From Gremmenia infestans (lineage: Eukaryota > Ascomycota > Leotiomycetes > Helotiales > Hamatocanthoscyphaceae): a stretch of 64,000 nt of DNA. Location of the stretch: the NCBI GenBank assembly GCA_032629725.1, contig JAFEVB010000021.1, forward strand, positions 248,001 through 312,000. The letters are read 5' to 3'. The notes beneath the pieces are model-generated. The model was not told the DNA's origin and ran no database searches. It worked only from the letters and a program-made list of their open reading frames with translations. Below are positions 1 through 11,100 of this stretch, in pieces (position 1 is the first letter of the stretch; the number at the start of each line of letters is the position of its first letter). Made by a program: the position numbers and the translations under genes.

Positions 1-496
1 CATAATCGTATGGATTCCAGAACCATAAGATCTCGCGGTTTTCTTCTAGATTCTTCGCAATATCGTAGCTCTCAGCAATATCGTAGCCAAGATTGATCGG
101 GTGTGAGGGCCGGCCGCCGTCATTTATGAGTTTGTGGTAGTACTCCCTCTCCTCCTCTCGATCTTTCTCGGGGTCCGGGGGTAGAGTTATTGCAGGGGAG
201 GGTGATCGAGGCGATGTTTCTCTGTATATAGGGTTTTCGACGAGGCGTGCAGATACGCAATTCAGATCAATCGGAAGGGACGGGGCCGTGTCGCTCGCGC
301 CTGTTCGCGCCCTTCCATAGCTATTAGAAAAGTTTGGATGTTTCGTTTTGCTTGATGCGGGGCCATATCGACTGAAAGGAGAAGGGGTAACAAGTGGGTT
401 TATATTGGCGCTGGGGTTGATGAATGGAGTGGAAGGAAGAGTCAGATGCAGCACCAAACGCGGGGTGGTGGGTAATGAATGCGCTAGCAACAGCTA
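1..496 (-). CDS. partial hypothetical protein, runs off left edge
   Basis: I do not recognise this gene. On the minus strand one frame stays open for about 165 codons, from a TAG near 497 to the window edge, without any Met. It therefore looks like an internal exon whose acceptor lies close to the cagtag at its 5' end. The first two thirds are low-complexity and rich in Pro, Ser and Thr. The last 60 codons are acidic and charged, with EKDREEEREYYHKL followed by YDIAESYDIAKNLEEN and then a Trp/Tyr-rich end (LWFWNPYDY). The charged, compositionally protein-like end argues for real coding sequence rather than chance, but no domain can be named. The upstream exon was not located. The gene continues beyond the window. 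Confidence 0.45.
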
Positions 497-658
497 CTGT
501 TGGCTACAACAGGCTAGAGTTTATCTGCTGACTAAGATGTAGGGCTCGAGAATTGATCAACTCGATTCAACTTTGCATTAACATTTGTTAGCTCAAACCA
601 CAATGCCCTTGATCTTTGGATTATTCCTTGATCTTGTCTCAAATACATTCTTCTCCTT

Positions 659-972
659 ATGTCGGACATCGAGACAGTTGAATACCACCAATACTGCCCA
701 CCTGGAGTGCAGCAAGTAATCGCATCAGGCACGAGCTCCTGGATTGGTGTAGTCGACGAATCCACAGTCCTCAAGTATGCTCTTCAACCTGGGGGTGATA
801 CTACCCGCCTCGAGATTGAATACAAGATTCTCATGATAGTTGGAGAACACCCTCACGTCATCAGGCTAAAAAGCTTCTCGGACTTTGGACTCTACCTTGA
901 GCGGGCTGTTAATGGAACACTCTACAAATACCTGGCTGAATCAGATTACTCCACCATCTCTATCCAGCAGCG
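659..972 (+). pseudogene. 5' fragment of a fungal protein kinase gene
   Basis: An ATG at 659 opens about 105 codons matching the N-lobe of a protein kinase: a Gly-loop-like segment (ASGTSSWIGVV), a VLKYA strand carrying the ATP-binding Lys, an ExxIL helix C segment and GEHPHVIRL leading into the hinge (LYLERAVNGTLYKYL). The frame stops resembling a kinase after STISIQQR, near 972, before any catalytic loop (HRD) or DFG motif. The following bases belong to an antisense AAA fragment. The kinase is therefore truncated at a rearrangement breakpoint and cannot be active. The start codon and upstream region are retained, so transcription is possible. The family resembles the small kinase-like genes found in many copies in fungal genomes; that is from memory. 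Confidence 0.75.
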
Positions 973-1235
973 ATCATTCGGGAGGGAAAGCCGGTCGTGA
1001 TCTGGCGAGAGTCCTCGACTTCAGCGTCTCGATTCGAACTGACGGCATCGATGTCTTCCAAAAGAATAATGCAGCGACTTGGAAGCTTGTCGAATAGGCT
1101 CTTCAGGCTGGCTTCGTTGATGGCAGAAAGGCTAAGGATATAGATATTCAAACCAAAATGACCAGCGATAGACGAGCTCAAACTCGATTTTCCAGTTCCA
1201 GGAGGTCCGTATAAGTCCTCCGGCTCAGGTAACAT
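966..1235 (-). pseudogene. BCS1-like AAA ATPase fragment
   Basis: Read on the minus strand this gives about 88 codons of an AAA ATPase of the BCS1-like group: Walker A GPPGTGKSSL, the segment LNIYILSLSAINEASLKSLF, and Walker B CIILLEDIDAV, then an acidic linker. There is no ATG-initiated N-terminal region and no second half of the AAA module, so both ends are missing. The 3' end runs into the truncated kinase (opposite strand). The 5' end lies about 35 bases from the XPD stop codon. BCS1 proteins are membrane AAA chaperones; fungal genomes also hold many diverged copies. A second relic of the same family lies near 17.35 kb. Confidence 0.8.
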
Positions 1236-1270
1236 GTAAGGTTATTGAAAACCGATTGGTAAAGTACATA

Positions 1271-4191
1271 TCAGCTGTCATCAAACTCCATCATGGCAGC
1301 CTCCACCTCATCGTCGTCAAGATCATCCCCATAATCTTCGGCCACAACGTTTCTATTGCCATTTTGAATATCATCAATATTCCCACTCCCCCCAACCACG
1401 GCTTGCTGAGCGGCTCTTAATGCCTCTATGGTCTCTTCCTCCTGCCGCTCTTTGTGCTTCATCAAGTCCTGAATGCTCCAAGTGCTGATGCCTTCTTGGT
1501 CACTAGCTTTAAAAGGCTGGGCCATACCCCTTAAGAATTTCTTGGCCGATCCAACGGCCATGTCCGTACTCAAATTTACTTCGCTCTCCAGCAGAGCTTG
1601 GTTGATCCACTTTGGCAATTGGGTTCTCTTCTTCAGAAATCGCTTGTCTGCAAGCACCATGATACCGTAATCATCTTTCCCTCTTAAGACACGGCCCAAA
1701 CATTGAGCAGCGTGTCGCATGGCATCGAAAGACAAGAAATCGTTCTCTCGAATACGATACGTCTCGCGGAGGAATTCAAGTCGAGCCTTCAGAATTCTTG
1801 ACTCCGTGTACTGGAAAGGAACTCCAATGCACAGCACAGTTCGCCCATATTGATAATCAAAATCAATGCCTTCGCTGACTTTTCCTCTAGCGACACAGAG
1901 AAGAATCGCTCCACGTCCATTACAACACGCGGTGCGATACGTTTCCAGGGCAAGAGAAGTTTCTTGGGCATCAGGTGTTTCTACTAGAATGAGTTTGTAC
2001 TTCCAAACCTCATCAAGAATACCCATCCCTTGCCACATGCTAATGATGGATTCCATGTAAAGATAAGATGGGAAAAACACTACCATCCCGTCTGGTGTAA
2101 GTCTCGAGAATTCTATAAGAAGATGGCCATAATTTCGAACAACAGATGGCTCGTTGCGAACCTGAAAGCCAGAAGAAACAGGAACTTGATCAGAACCACG
2201 AGTAACAATCATTGGCAAGAAAGACCGCCGCGCTAGCGTCATGCTGTATGACTCTTGTACCACGGTAGTAAACCCGAGCATTTTTGGGTACATCTCTAAA
2301 GGAGAGATGGTTCCAGAGGTGATAATTATCGAATTGAACCTGTCAAAGACAGGTTTTATGGCAATTGCAGCATCAAGACAAGTGAAGTGCAATACAGGGT
2401 TAGGTACTTCAGCTGTATCTGATTCGTATGGCTCGAGGATAAGAAGGAATCCTTTCTCATACGTCGCGACTAGAGTCGCAAAGGTGGCAACCTCTTGAAG
2501 AGGCTGGAAGTCTTCAATATTCGTCAACTCAAGGGTTCGGACGAGAGACGTCAATCGCTTAGCGCAGAATCTCAACGGCTTCTTCTCAATAAATGTATAC
2601 TCTTTGAGATGCGCCAGGAAGGAAGGTGGAGTCTCTGAGATAACCTGTCGAACCTTCATCCTAGTCTGGCTTTAGTTAGTCACATTTCAAAATGGTTGAA
2701 TGCTGTAGTTCCACCTTTAAGTACTCAATGAAGCGCTTTAAGAAAGCAATGAAGTGTTCTGCTCTCCGAATGTTCCCTGGGACTGCTTCCTTCAGAAGAT
2801 CATCGGGGAGGGCTGGAATTTTATCAGCAAAGTCATTTGATCGGATGAGTACCTAACTAACCGGGATTTGACATGAAAGCATCCTCTTGGCGTGCTTCGT
2901 CCGCATCTCTTAACCCCTCCACAAGCTTGGCGTATTCGTTCTTGAGCTTTTCTGCATCAGTATCTCTCATTTCCGCAATCTTGTTCTCGAGATTTTGAGC
3001 TCCGCGGGTTGCTTTGCGAAGGGAATCATCCGTGATATCGGTACTCAACGATTCTATGCAGACATTGTCAATGTTATGAGCCTCGTCAAAAACCACTATA
3101 CAATCATTTGAGAGCTCTTTTGAGACCCGCTCTGCAATCTTGGGGTCGAGAAGGTAATGGTAAGAGTAGATAATGACGTTGCAGAAGGACATCTATTTTT
3201 GTTAGCAGAAAAAGCGAGATATTGTTGCAAAGTTACCATTCGCCGTGACGTGAAGTACGGGCATTGTTTGTTCTCCTCTCCATAACGCATGATGCCATCT
3301 AATGTCCAAACACCATTTGGTATCAAATTGTGTGGCTCCAGATTGTCAAGGTTCTAGATCTTCGGTCAGCCACGAGAATTAACATTTGGAGGTATAGAAT
3401 TTGTTACATCATGGTAAATGCAGACAGGAACATCTTCTCCCCTATCCTTCTTCTCCTTCACGAACCCAGCTGTTAAACTCCGACATCTGGCATCAACGAC
3501 TGCACCACTCTTCTCTCGCTTCACCGATGGATGCAGGCAAAGATTCTTTCTGCTTGTCAGACCTAGCCCTCGAAAATCTTCTCTATACCCCAACTGCTCT
3601 TCCCTATACTTCATCAAAGCTTTGAGTTCTGCCAATGCTTTCTCAATCTCAGACATGGTTCCTAGTTTTGGTCAATTCCCAACCCGGATTCAGGGCACTC
3701 GATTACTCACGTGAGCAGTAGATGAGTTTACGGTGTTCTGGGTAGTGCTGTTGGTATGCCACAATCAAGGACAGGAGAGAAACAGTCTTCCCTGTCCCCG
3801 AGGGCATCTCGAGAACACAGTGACCTTTTTCATCGAGAGTTCCTGGGGAGCTTGTGAGCCACCGCACGAAGGGCGTTTGGGGAGCGCGCTGGCGGAAACT
3901 CACTCTTCAGATCACACATGTATCTTCCATGCAATCATCATTAGTATCATATTGTCAAACGAGCGAAAAGAGTCAAAATAGCTAAAAGGTCTAAACGCAA
4001 CATACGCATATTGTTCTGTCGATGCTCGTTAGCCTGACTATGAAACTGCACGAAGGAGTCAACGCCGATGCCTACCTGGATATATTCGTGGATATGGAAA
4101 CAGCACTGGGAGGTCACTACATCAGTTTTATCAGCATCGAATATCTGAAGAAAGGTCGAGACTCGGAACCGTACTCAATGTTGAACTTCAT
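1271..4191 (-). CDS. rad15: TFIIH DNA helicase XPD/Rad3/Rad15
   Basis: This is the 5'-3' helicase subunit of TFIIH, used in nucleotide excision repair and promoter opening in the nucleus. I join ten exons: 4175-4191, 4076-4116, 4006-4015, 3904-3923, 3711-3842, 3408-3661, 3237-3353, 2862-3192, 2715-2812 and 1271-2665. They total 2415 nt and encode 804 aa, close to family length. Visible features are Walker A (MPSGTGKT, about residue 42), the four Fe-S cysteines (NLCLHP, ARCRS, VCIYHD, QCPYF), the DEAH box (VVFDEAHN, about 230) and motif VI (QCLGRVLRGKDD, about 665). The C-terminus ends in an acidic tail. The start gives MKFNIDDLPVLFPYP, the expected N-terminus. The first four exons are very short (17, 41, 10 and 20 nt). 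The intron after exon 3 has GTATGT and TACTAAT signals. The gene appears intact. Confidence 0.95.
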
Positions 4192-4734
4192 TTTATTCGT
4201 GGCGGGAGAAAACGTGGACGTCCAGGCGGACAAAAAGAAAAGGGTGGTGGATTGGAGCTCAGGGATTTGCCGCAAGAAGTTTAGAGTGCGGATACGGCAG
4301 CCGAAGTATTAACGTCGACGAAAAAAGAACCTCAGCAGCCTAGAATCGGGAACTAAGTAAAAATAAATAATTAAGTTTTCTTTCTCTATTTTAGATTGAC
4401 TGAGGCATCTCACTTCTAGCAATTTGGATTTATGATGGGCAGATGGTTCAAACACCTGCTTCAGAGACGCCTTGAAAGTTTATTTCTTGCTACAGTATTG
4501 TGCGTTATTTCAAAGTCATGTCATAGCCTCCTGGCTATGATCTGATGATTTCCATAGCCACTAAACGCTGCCCCAAGTCTCTTACCACCTAGGACGGTTG
4601 GGAATGTTAGGAGCCTACAACCTTGACCACAGCCTTGCGGTAAGGGATTTATCGGTGAAAAAGTCTCGCCTGGACAGCCTTGAAAATCCTGAACACACCT
4701 TGGATTATTCGCTCCTCATTGACTTGGCCAAGGC
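4192..4734. other. intergenic, XPD promoter side and Prp3 3' side
   Basis: About 540 bases between the XPD start codon and the Prp3 stop codon. The first 120 bases upstream of the XPD ATG are purine-rich on the plus strand. No RNA gene, repeat or coding segment was recognised. Confidence 0.5.
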
Positions 4735-6227
4735 CTAAAAATTCTCCATCTTCGCTCTTTGAAGGGCATCCCGAGCGGCGCTATAAGTTTCACAGACCTT
4801 GCTCCCCCACTTCCTGAATGCCCTACCCTTCTGTTCACCGTCGAATACTAAAACACACTTATTCAACGAAATGTCCTTCAATTCGCCTTTCTCATCTTCC
4901 GCCTTCAGCCAATCCTGTAGTGCCTCCGCTTTCACGCCCTCCTTGATCTTTGTTGGCGAATTTTCGGTCCAGTCGATACGTTGGAGCATTAACTTCCGAT
5001 AAAACCGTATACTGTGTTCGCCTCCTTCTACTATCACAAGACTGAACCGAGGGTGCATGACACAAATGCCAGTCAAAGCCATCTGCTCTGCATTTTTGGC
5101 TATTTTAAAACGATGCTGGCCATTTGATAAGTTGTCAATCTTAAAGACTAAAAGCCGTATTCCTTTAGCGGCATCCTTTTCTTGATTTTGAGCAAGCTTC
5201 TCATGTCGTTGTTCTTTGGTAAGTTTCCGGTCCTCGTTGGTTTGAATGTGTGTTTGAAAACGTTCAGCGATCTCTCGATTTACTCGGGCTTCAACAGCCG
5301 TGGGATCTTTCACTGTTTCTTCTCCCAGAACTCTCATGAGATTTCCCTTCTTAACCTTAGGAGGAGGAGCCGGTTCCAGGCCCAGGCGAATCTTTGCCTG
5401 TTGTTCTTTCAAATCTGCCATTCTTCGTTGACGGCGCAGCTTAGCTTGTTCTTTCGCGGTGAGAAACATGGGTTTTGGTGCTGGTATGTTTTTATCTTGA
5501 GGAGGCTCGAGGAGAACGGGATGCTGGATGTATTCCGAGATAATCGAATCCGGAGGTTCGATCTTCAAGGTTCTTGGGCTGTCGATATTATCGTAGTTCT
5601 TGCCGTCCACCAAGCCTTCATCCCACCATTCAATATCAGGAGGTGCCTCGATGAGAAAGTTCTTCTCGGTGTCCAGATCCTCGTCAATGCCAATCTTTCG
5701 TGACGACTCTGCAATACGCTTTTTCATCGCCTCGAGGGCGGCTTGCCGTCGAAGAGCATTGGCTTGTGCGATATATTTGCCCTTCTGATTGAATACCAGC
5801 TGTCTCGAGTGCCTGTTTTTGGGAGTCGCAGTTTGTCCTCCCAAGCTTATATCAAAATAAGGGTTATTTCGTATTTCTTCCGCCATGGCCCTGAAATTTC
5901 GAGCTGTTTCTTGCCTTTAGCGTCCGACTTCTCTGGCTGTGGGCGTGTATTTCCGGCCGTTGTGGAGAATTTAGGCGCAACTGATCTGGAGGCTTTGTAC
6001 TGTCCCAGGTCCTGGAGGGCAGGATGTAAGTCGACGTTGAGACCTCCTCTGGCTGAGACTGGATGAGGAGCAACATTTAGGCCTCCCTTTGCTTTGCTGG
6101 CCCCGACGGCGGCAGCGACTCTAGCTTTTAAGGATGCCAACTTGTCAGCAGCAGACTCTGGTCTTCCAACACGGCTCGCAGAGTCATGACGAGGTGCGAG
6201 GATTGGCGACGCCTTTCCTCGATCCAT
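4735..6227 (-). CDS. prp3: U4/U6 snRNP splicing factor Prp3, with apparent frameshift
   Basis: Prp3 is a core protein of the U4/U6.U5 tri-snRNP. The C-terminal 383 codons (4735-5886) hold the PRP3 domain, with EEIRNNPYFDISLG at its start, basic helices, and the C-terminal DUF1115-type domain (GICVMHPRFSLVIVEGG, IDWTEN, WKGS-like CVLVFDGEQKGRAFRKWGS). The N-terminal 115 codons from the ATG at 6227 lie in another frame and also read as Prp3 (GGLNVDLHPAL, KPKFSTT-like and KKQLEISGP). KKQLEISGP should run straight into AEEIRNNPYFD, but the two halves are out of register by one base near 5886. No intron fits, because both sides look conserved up to the junction. An assembly error, a real 1-base deletion, or separate initiation at the ATG at 5886 would each explain it. 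Prp3 is essential, so an error or second copy is likelier than loss. Confidence 0.85.
5878..5895 (-). other. frame break inside prp3
   Basis: The upstream frame reads ISGP and the downstream frame starts MAEEIRNN. One additional base between them would restore a single reading frame. The bases at the join are GGGCCATGGCGG. Confidence 0.7.
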
Positions 6228-6561
6228 ATTAGTGGATGGCGTTGGTATTCGATTGTTGAGTGTCGCGACTTTGGATGTTGCGTTGTGAGTGAGAGATAGC
6301 TGCAGAATTCGGGATGCTTAATTGTGAGCATGCAAGGCTACAGGACATTCGATGAATGGCAAGGCTAGGCTAGATCAGGTGTAGCCAACTTTGTGCTTAG
6401 TCAACACCCGATAAGACTTGAATGCAGTGCCTATCCAACAAAAAATGTCCGAGCTTCTGCTTTTTTTTGATCATGGTGGGACAAAGTTCAGAACAATATC
6501 CAATCCTCAATTGTAACTCGACATTCCCCTTGCGGAGTCTTCAACTCCGCTCCAGGCCAAT

Positions 6562-7770
6562 ATGAATTTCTCACAGCCGATTTCTTCGGCGATTGAGAGT
6601 GTCGACTTTGGTTTTCTCTCCACTGCAGAGATCAAGGCCCTCTCAGTCAAAAGAATCGAGAATCCTGTCACCTTCGATACGCTATTACATCCTGTTCCTG
6701 GCGGCCTTTACGATCCAGCACTGGGAGCATGGGGAGACAATATGTGAGTCTCTTTTTCATATATAGAGCCAGATTTAACAGGATCGTATAGATGCACAAC
6801 ATGCAACCTTTCGACTTTAGCTTGCCCGGGTCATGTCGGCCATATAACGCTTCCAGTTCCCGTCTACCACCCTACCTTCTTGGTCCAGCTTCTGCGTTTG
6901 CTGCGATCAAAATGCAACTATTGCCATCTCCTCAAAATGCCGCGGAAGGAGGTCAACCGGTATCTCTGCAAGCTTCGGCTGATACAGCATGGCTTGTTGG
7001 GTGCGGCGGAAGAAATTGATAATATTAAAGTCTCGCAGGCAGACGAGGAGCAGAAAAGCGACAGCGACTCCCAAGAGGAAGAATCTGCGGTAGACATCGT
7101 CATTCGTCGGAGAAACGCATATGTAAAGCAGGCAATCAAAGGCGCTCGGAACGATCCTTGGAATTGGGAAAGGGAGAAGAACGAAGGTGTTGCTGACGCT
7201 AGGCGGGAGGTCGTGAAGGCTTTCCTCAAACAGATGCCCATGTCGAAAAAGTGTGGTAGCTGTGGTGCCATATCAACGGCGTTCCGAAAAGATGGCTTCG
7301 TTAAAATCTTCGAGAAAGCGCTCTCCCCCAAAGACAGGGCCAAAAACTTGCAAGGAAACTTTCGATCCCGAAATCCTGTGCAGATTTTACAGCAAGCTAC
7401 GAGCAAGGACGACAAAACCAATGGCCGAGAAGATATTGATGAAGGTATCGCCGACATTGACCTCTCATCGAATGAAGACGAAGATGAGGGCGAAGGCGAG
7501 GCACTCGACGTGGACGGAGATGTTGTTATCAGAAAATTGGCGGCCCCAAAGGCAAAAGTTGCGCAACGAGAACAAAGGTACATGAATCCAATGGAAGTTA
7601 AGGCTGCCGTGACGCTATTATTTGAGAAAGAATCCGAAATTTTGTCAATAGTATATGACTCCCGCTCGGTATTCCAAAAGAATGCTATTGTCTCAGCAGA
7701 CATGTTCTTCCTGCAGACGTTACTCGTTCCACCAAATAAGTATCGACCAGAAATGCACACGGGGGGCGCA
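6562..7770 (+). pseudogene. RPA190: RNA polymerase I largest subunit, 5' fragment only
   Basis: RPA190 is the catalytic largest subunit of RNA polymerase I, normally about 1,650-1,700 aa. Exon 1 (6562-6743) and exon 2 (from 6792) give a clean N-terminus: GFLSTAEIKALSV, then the clamp zinc-binding residues CTTCNLSTLACPGHVGH, the CNYCHLLKMPRKEVNRY segment, a second Cys pair (KKCGSCGA), an acidic insert, and MFFLQTLLVPPNKYRPE. Similarity stops just after that Pro-Pro-Asn-Lys segment, near 7770. The frame continues with unrelated residues to a TAG at 7843. The conserved residues are intact up to the break, so the truncation is recent or an assembly artefact. Because the enzyme is essential, a full copy must exist elsewhere. 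The fragment starts 334 bases from the divergent prp3. Confidence 0.85.
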
Positions 7771-8154
7771 GAGATCTCGGAAGGGACTAGGTCGATTGCA
7801 GAAGTAAGGCGTATCCACAGAAATACGACGCGTACTCAACCCTAGGATAGCAGAGCCATTGATTCTTGGGTTCTAGCATCGCAAAGTGAACCGTCAAGCA
7901 GCAACAAGGACGATAAATTGAGCAATAGCGATTCCAAGTCTCGCAGCGACGATAACGGATGTTCGAGCGACTATAAGAGACATTCGCACACGAGCAAGCA
8001 TAGTCGATGGTCGGAGTTAGACGAGCGGCGCTTACTGACATACAAGAAAGAGGGAAAGACTTGGGAGTGGATCTTTGGCAAGTTCCCTAACAAGACTCGG
8101 CCTGCAATACGCACACGCTGGAACATGGTCCGGCCCAGAGTCGAACAACCATAA
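7771..8154 (+). pseudogene. C-terminal part of a Myb/SANT-like gene
   Basis: Downstream of the RPA190 break, and in the same frame after the TAG at 7843-7845, an open stretch runs from 7846 to 8154. It is Ser/Asp/Lys-rich and ends in a Myb/SANT-like helix-turn-helix: SRWSELDERRLLTYKKEG, then KTWEWIFGKFPNKTRPAIRT and RWNMVRP. The spaced Trp residues and the final RTRW helix are typical of such domains. There is no ATG at a suitable place and the N-terminal part is missing. It is best read as the tail of an accessory gene fused to the RPA190 fragment. A better preserved relative lies at 19.7-22.2 kb. Confidence 0.65.
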
Positions 8155-11100
8155 AAATCAGTCATTTTGCTTTCTAAATATCGTTGTGTCATACAGACTT
8201 CCCCCAACTTGATAGCAGGCCCTAGACCTTGCCTCGCCTATGCATTCATTTACCTCCTTTCCCAAACAGCCAATCACCTTGAAAGTATTCCCATCAGCGA
8301 AAAGTGTCTTAAAACTGGTGTCGTTCTGCTGGCCAAGCCCTTTGGGGCAGGACAGTTATTGTCGCTTTTTATTGGGGGTAGTATCATTTTGGTTTGTGAG
8401 AGAACCTTGGAATCGAAGTTGTCAGGGAGGCTGTTGCTTCAGAAATATCGCAGACAGCGGTTTGGGTTGCTGTTGTATTTATGGCGAGATATAAAGGGCG
8501 TCTTGGAGGCTGATTGAATGCTGAGATGAGGCTGTCGGCTGAGCCACCATTTGACGGTGTGCAAAGAAGACTACTTGGCAGACCAGCGCAGATTCCTGGT
8601 AAGAAAGTTAGTTCTAGTGCTACCTCGCATAAAGTAGGGAGATTTACCGAAATATCCTATTTGGACCTCGAAACTGGGGCTGGTCAAGTTTGTCGAGTTA
8701 TTTGAATCTCTCATGCTGATGAGAAATATATTAGACAACCCTGGGGAGTTTGATACTGATCCCGTAAGTGGAAGAGCTGAAACATCAATCAGTATCTCTG
8801 TAGCTATTACTCAATCATGTGGAGTTGCGTACCGTACATTACTGTGACAGTCACTGGGAGAAGATATATAATAATTCTCGAATTTATTCCATCTGCGATT
8901 TCTTAGTTTTAAATTCATCAATGACTGTGATACCTAACCTTTTGCTCCAACCAAATGCCATCTTAGAAGTGCTTCAAATCTCACGACCGAATATTGGCAC
9001 CGCTTGAGCAAAGATCTTTTGGGGCCGTGTGCAAAGAGAAAGTAGAGGTAAATTTAATGGTAACAAGTAGGATTTCTTGTTGAGATTGCGAAGACAGGCA
9101 CTGGGGAAAATGGTATAGTTTTATAATCCTAAAGGTGCACGGTGAGATGCCTTTCGATCAAACATATTAGCTCTCAGTTGCACCTCAGAACAAGAAGTAG
9201 CCTTTCCGGACTGATAGTTTCACTTGCCGCCCGGAAGACCATTTGATACACGAGGTGTTTAGAATTAGTCTTAGTTTTCTCCCGTTGTGATTGAGAATTT
9301 AAATCTGGTGGGCTCCTGACCGAAGATAGACTGTAGCACGGCTACGGCTAGGAGTACGGCGCCAGATGCCACCAACATTCTTGGGTGCGGCAAGTTGATT
9401 TGTTCCTGCTACAACCAAGTCCCTAGGGAGGTAACTTACTCACCATACAATAGATAGTATATACCATGCATTACAATTATCGTTGATAGGTTAACAATTC
9501 CAACTTTTGGTGGCCGGTGGTGGTCTTGTGGGAAACGTGGACCCAGTTTGGAATGGGACTTATCACAACTTCCCATCGAAAGGGCTATCATTGTCGGGTC
9601 TAAACAGCGGACAGCGGTTCTGTGTCTGACATATTTCCCACAAATGATTCCGCAATGGACTCAAATTTCCGTGGCTCCACGAACTGAAGCCAAGCGGCGA
9701 AGGCGATGCTCAAAATAGCGATATGTACAAATCCTTTCTAACGTGTGCCGCGCGTGGAAGACTTCAGCCACCAACAACCAACTGCAAACGACGTCCAAAA
9801 ATACCAATTATTTACAGATGAAACGACCTCAATTTCGCCTGCAGTCACTGGGAATAATCGGGTTAAAACGGGCTTCCCAAGACCCAGCCCTCAGGTACTT
9901 GAATTATGTGATTCGACCATTCCCCAATTCTCACGACGGGACGTTCGCAAGGGCCGTTTTCCACTTCGGGTAAAGCAAGTCCATGTAAGGCTGATAGTCC
10001 AATAGCCACTGCCTATGAAGCGACCTTGGGTGCGTGAAATATCACCCGCTGTCCAAGGCAGGTTTCCGTGCTCAAGAATTGACTCAGCAGTCTACAGGCA
10101 AATCGACCCAGGTTGTCGCTCCAACTGGATTCTCACTCTGCACGGTCACATCTATCTCAAAGGCCATCAGACAGTCCCGAGAGATTCTGAGTGCATACAG
10201 ATACACTCGGTTCGGCCTTGCGCAGTTACCAGCCTCGATAATTGTGGAATAGTAGCTGGTCTAAATCATTGAATTGATTATGTCTAAGGAGCTACTCCTT
10301 AAAGGAGAGCCGAGGTATTAAAGTATACAGAAACTAAGCTTAATCTAGAGGAACACGTGATATTCTATGTGATATTCCAACTGAAATGCGCCCCCCCGGG
10401 AATCTCAGTTGAATGAGAATCCTTAGTATTAGTTACTAGTTGTATAGTTAAGTGACAATTGTGAGGGTGTTTGTAACGATACAAATGACCGGGGGCTCAA
10501 TGTAGGGGCATGTGGGAATGCATATTGGAGCCTTATATAGTAGTTTATAGATCTAGTACTAAGGATATAAAAAACATAAGAAAAAGCCTTTTATTAGAGA
10601 TATAAAGGTCTCTCTGATATAGAGTGTGCCCCTAGTCTACTCCAAATCACATCCGAACCGGTCTAAAATAAGGTATTGTTCCAAAGGCCCTTAACTATAG
10701 ATCACGTGTATTAATCAGGTGACCTTTGGATTGGATCTTTGTTCGATTCACTTTCGTCCAGAGTGAACAGGACTTGCAATGAATACAGGAGCAAGAGATT
10801 AAGACCATGAAGGGCAGGAAGCCCATCCCCTAATAATCGGCCCATAATTTCAGTTTGCAGGAACTGGAGGGGAGCCTACTTAATTCTACAGATAACATAC
10901 CTTTGAATAGCTCATACACTGGGTAACTTTGTCAGGGGACGAGTTGGGAGCGCCAGTCACGTGGGGCACGTGCACGGGATCACACTACACTAGATAGCTT
11001 CCTTCTAAACGCTCTCTTCTCTTTCTCTTCAGTCGTACACAATCTAGAGATTCAGACCTTTGTCTGCCTTTGGGCTATCGTTCCATCGTTCCCACTCAGT

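Noticed and set aside
6918..7760. 280-codon minus-strand open frame
   Set aside because: It is antisense to the conserved RPA190 exon 2 and shows no domain.
9743..10272. Overlapping plus-strand frames of 72-86 codons
   Set aside because: No domain, no consistent start or splice structure; they look like chance.
10735..10760. GTTCGATTC, a tRNA B-box-like motif
   Set aside because: No A box at the right distance upstream and no cloverleaf.
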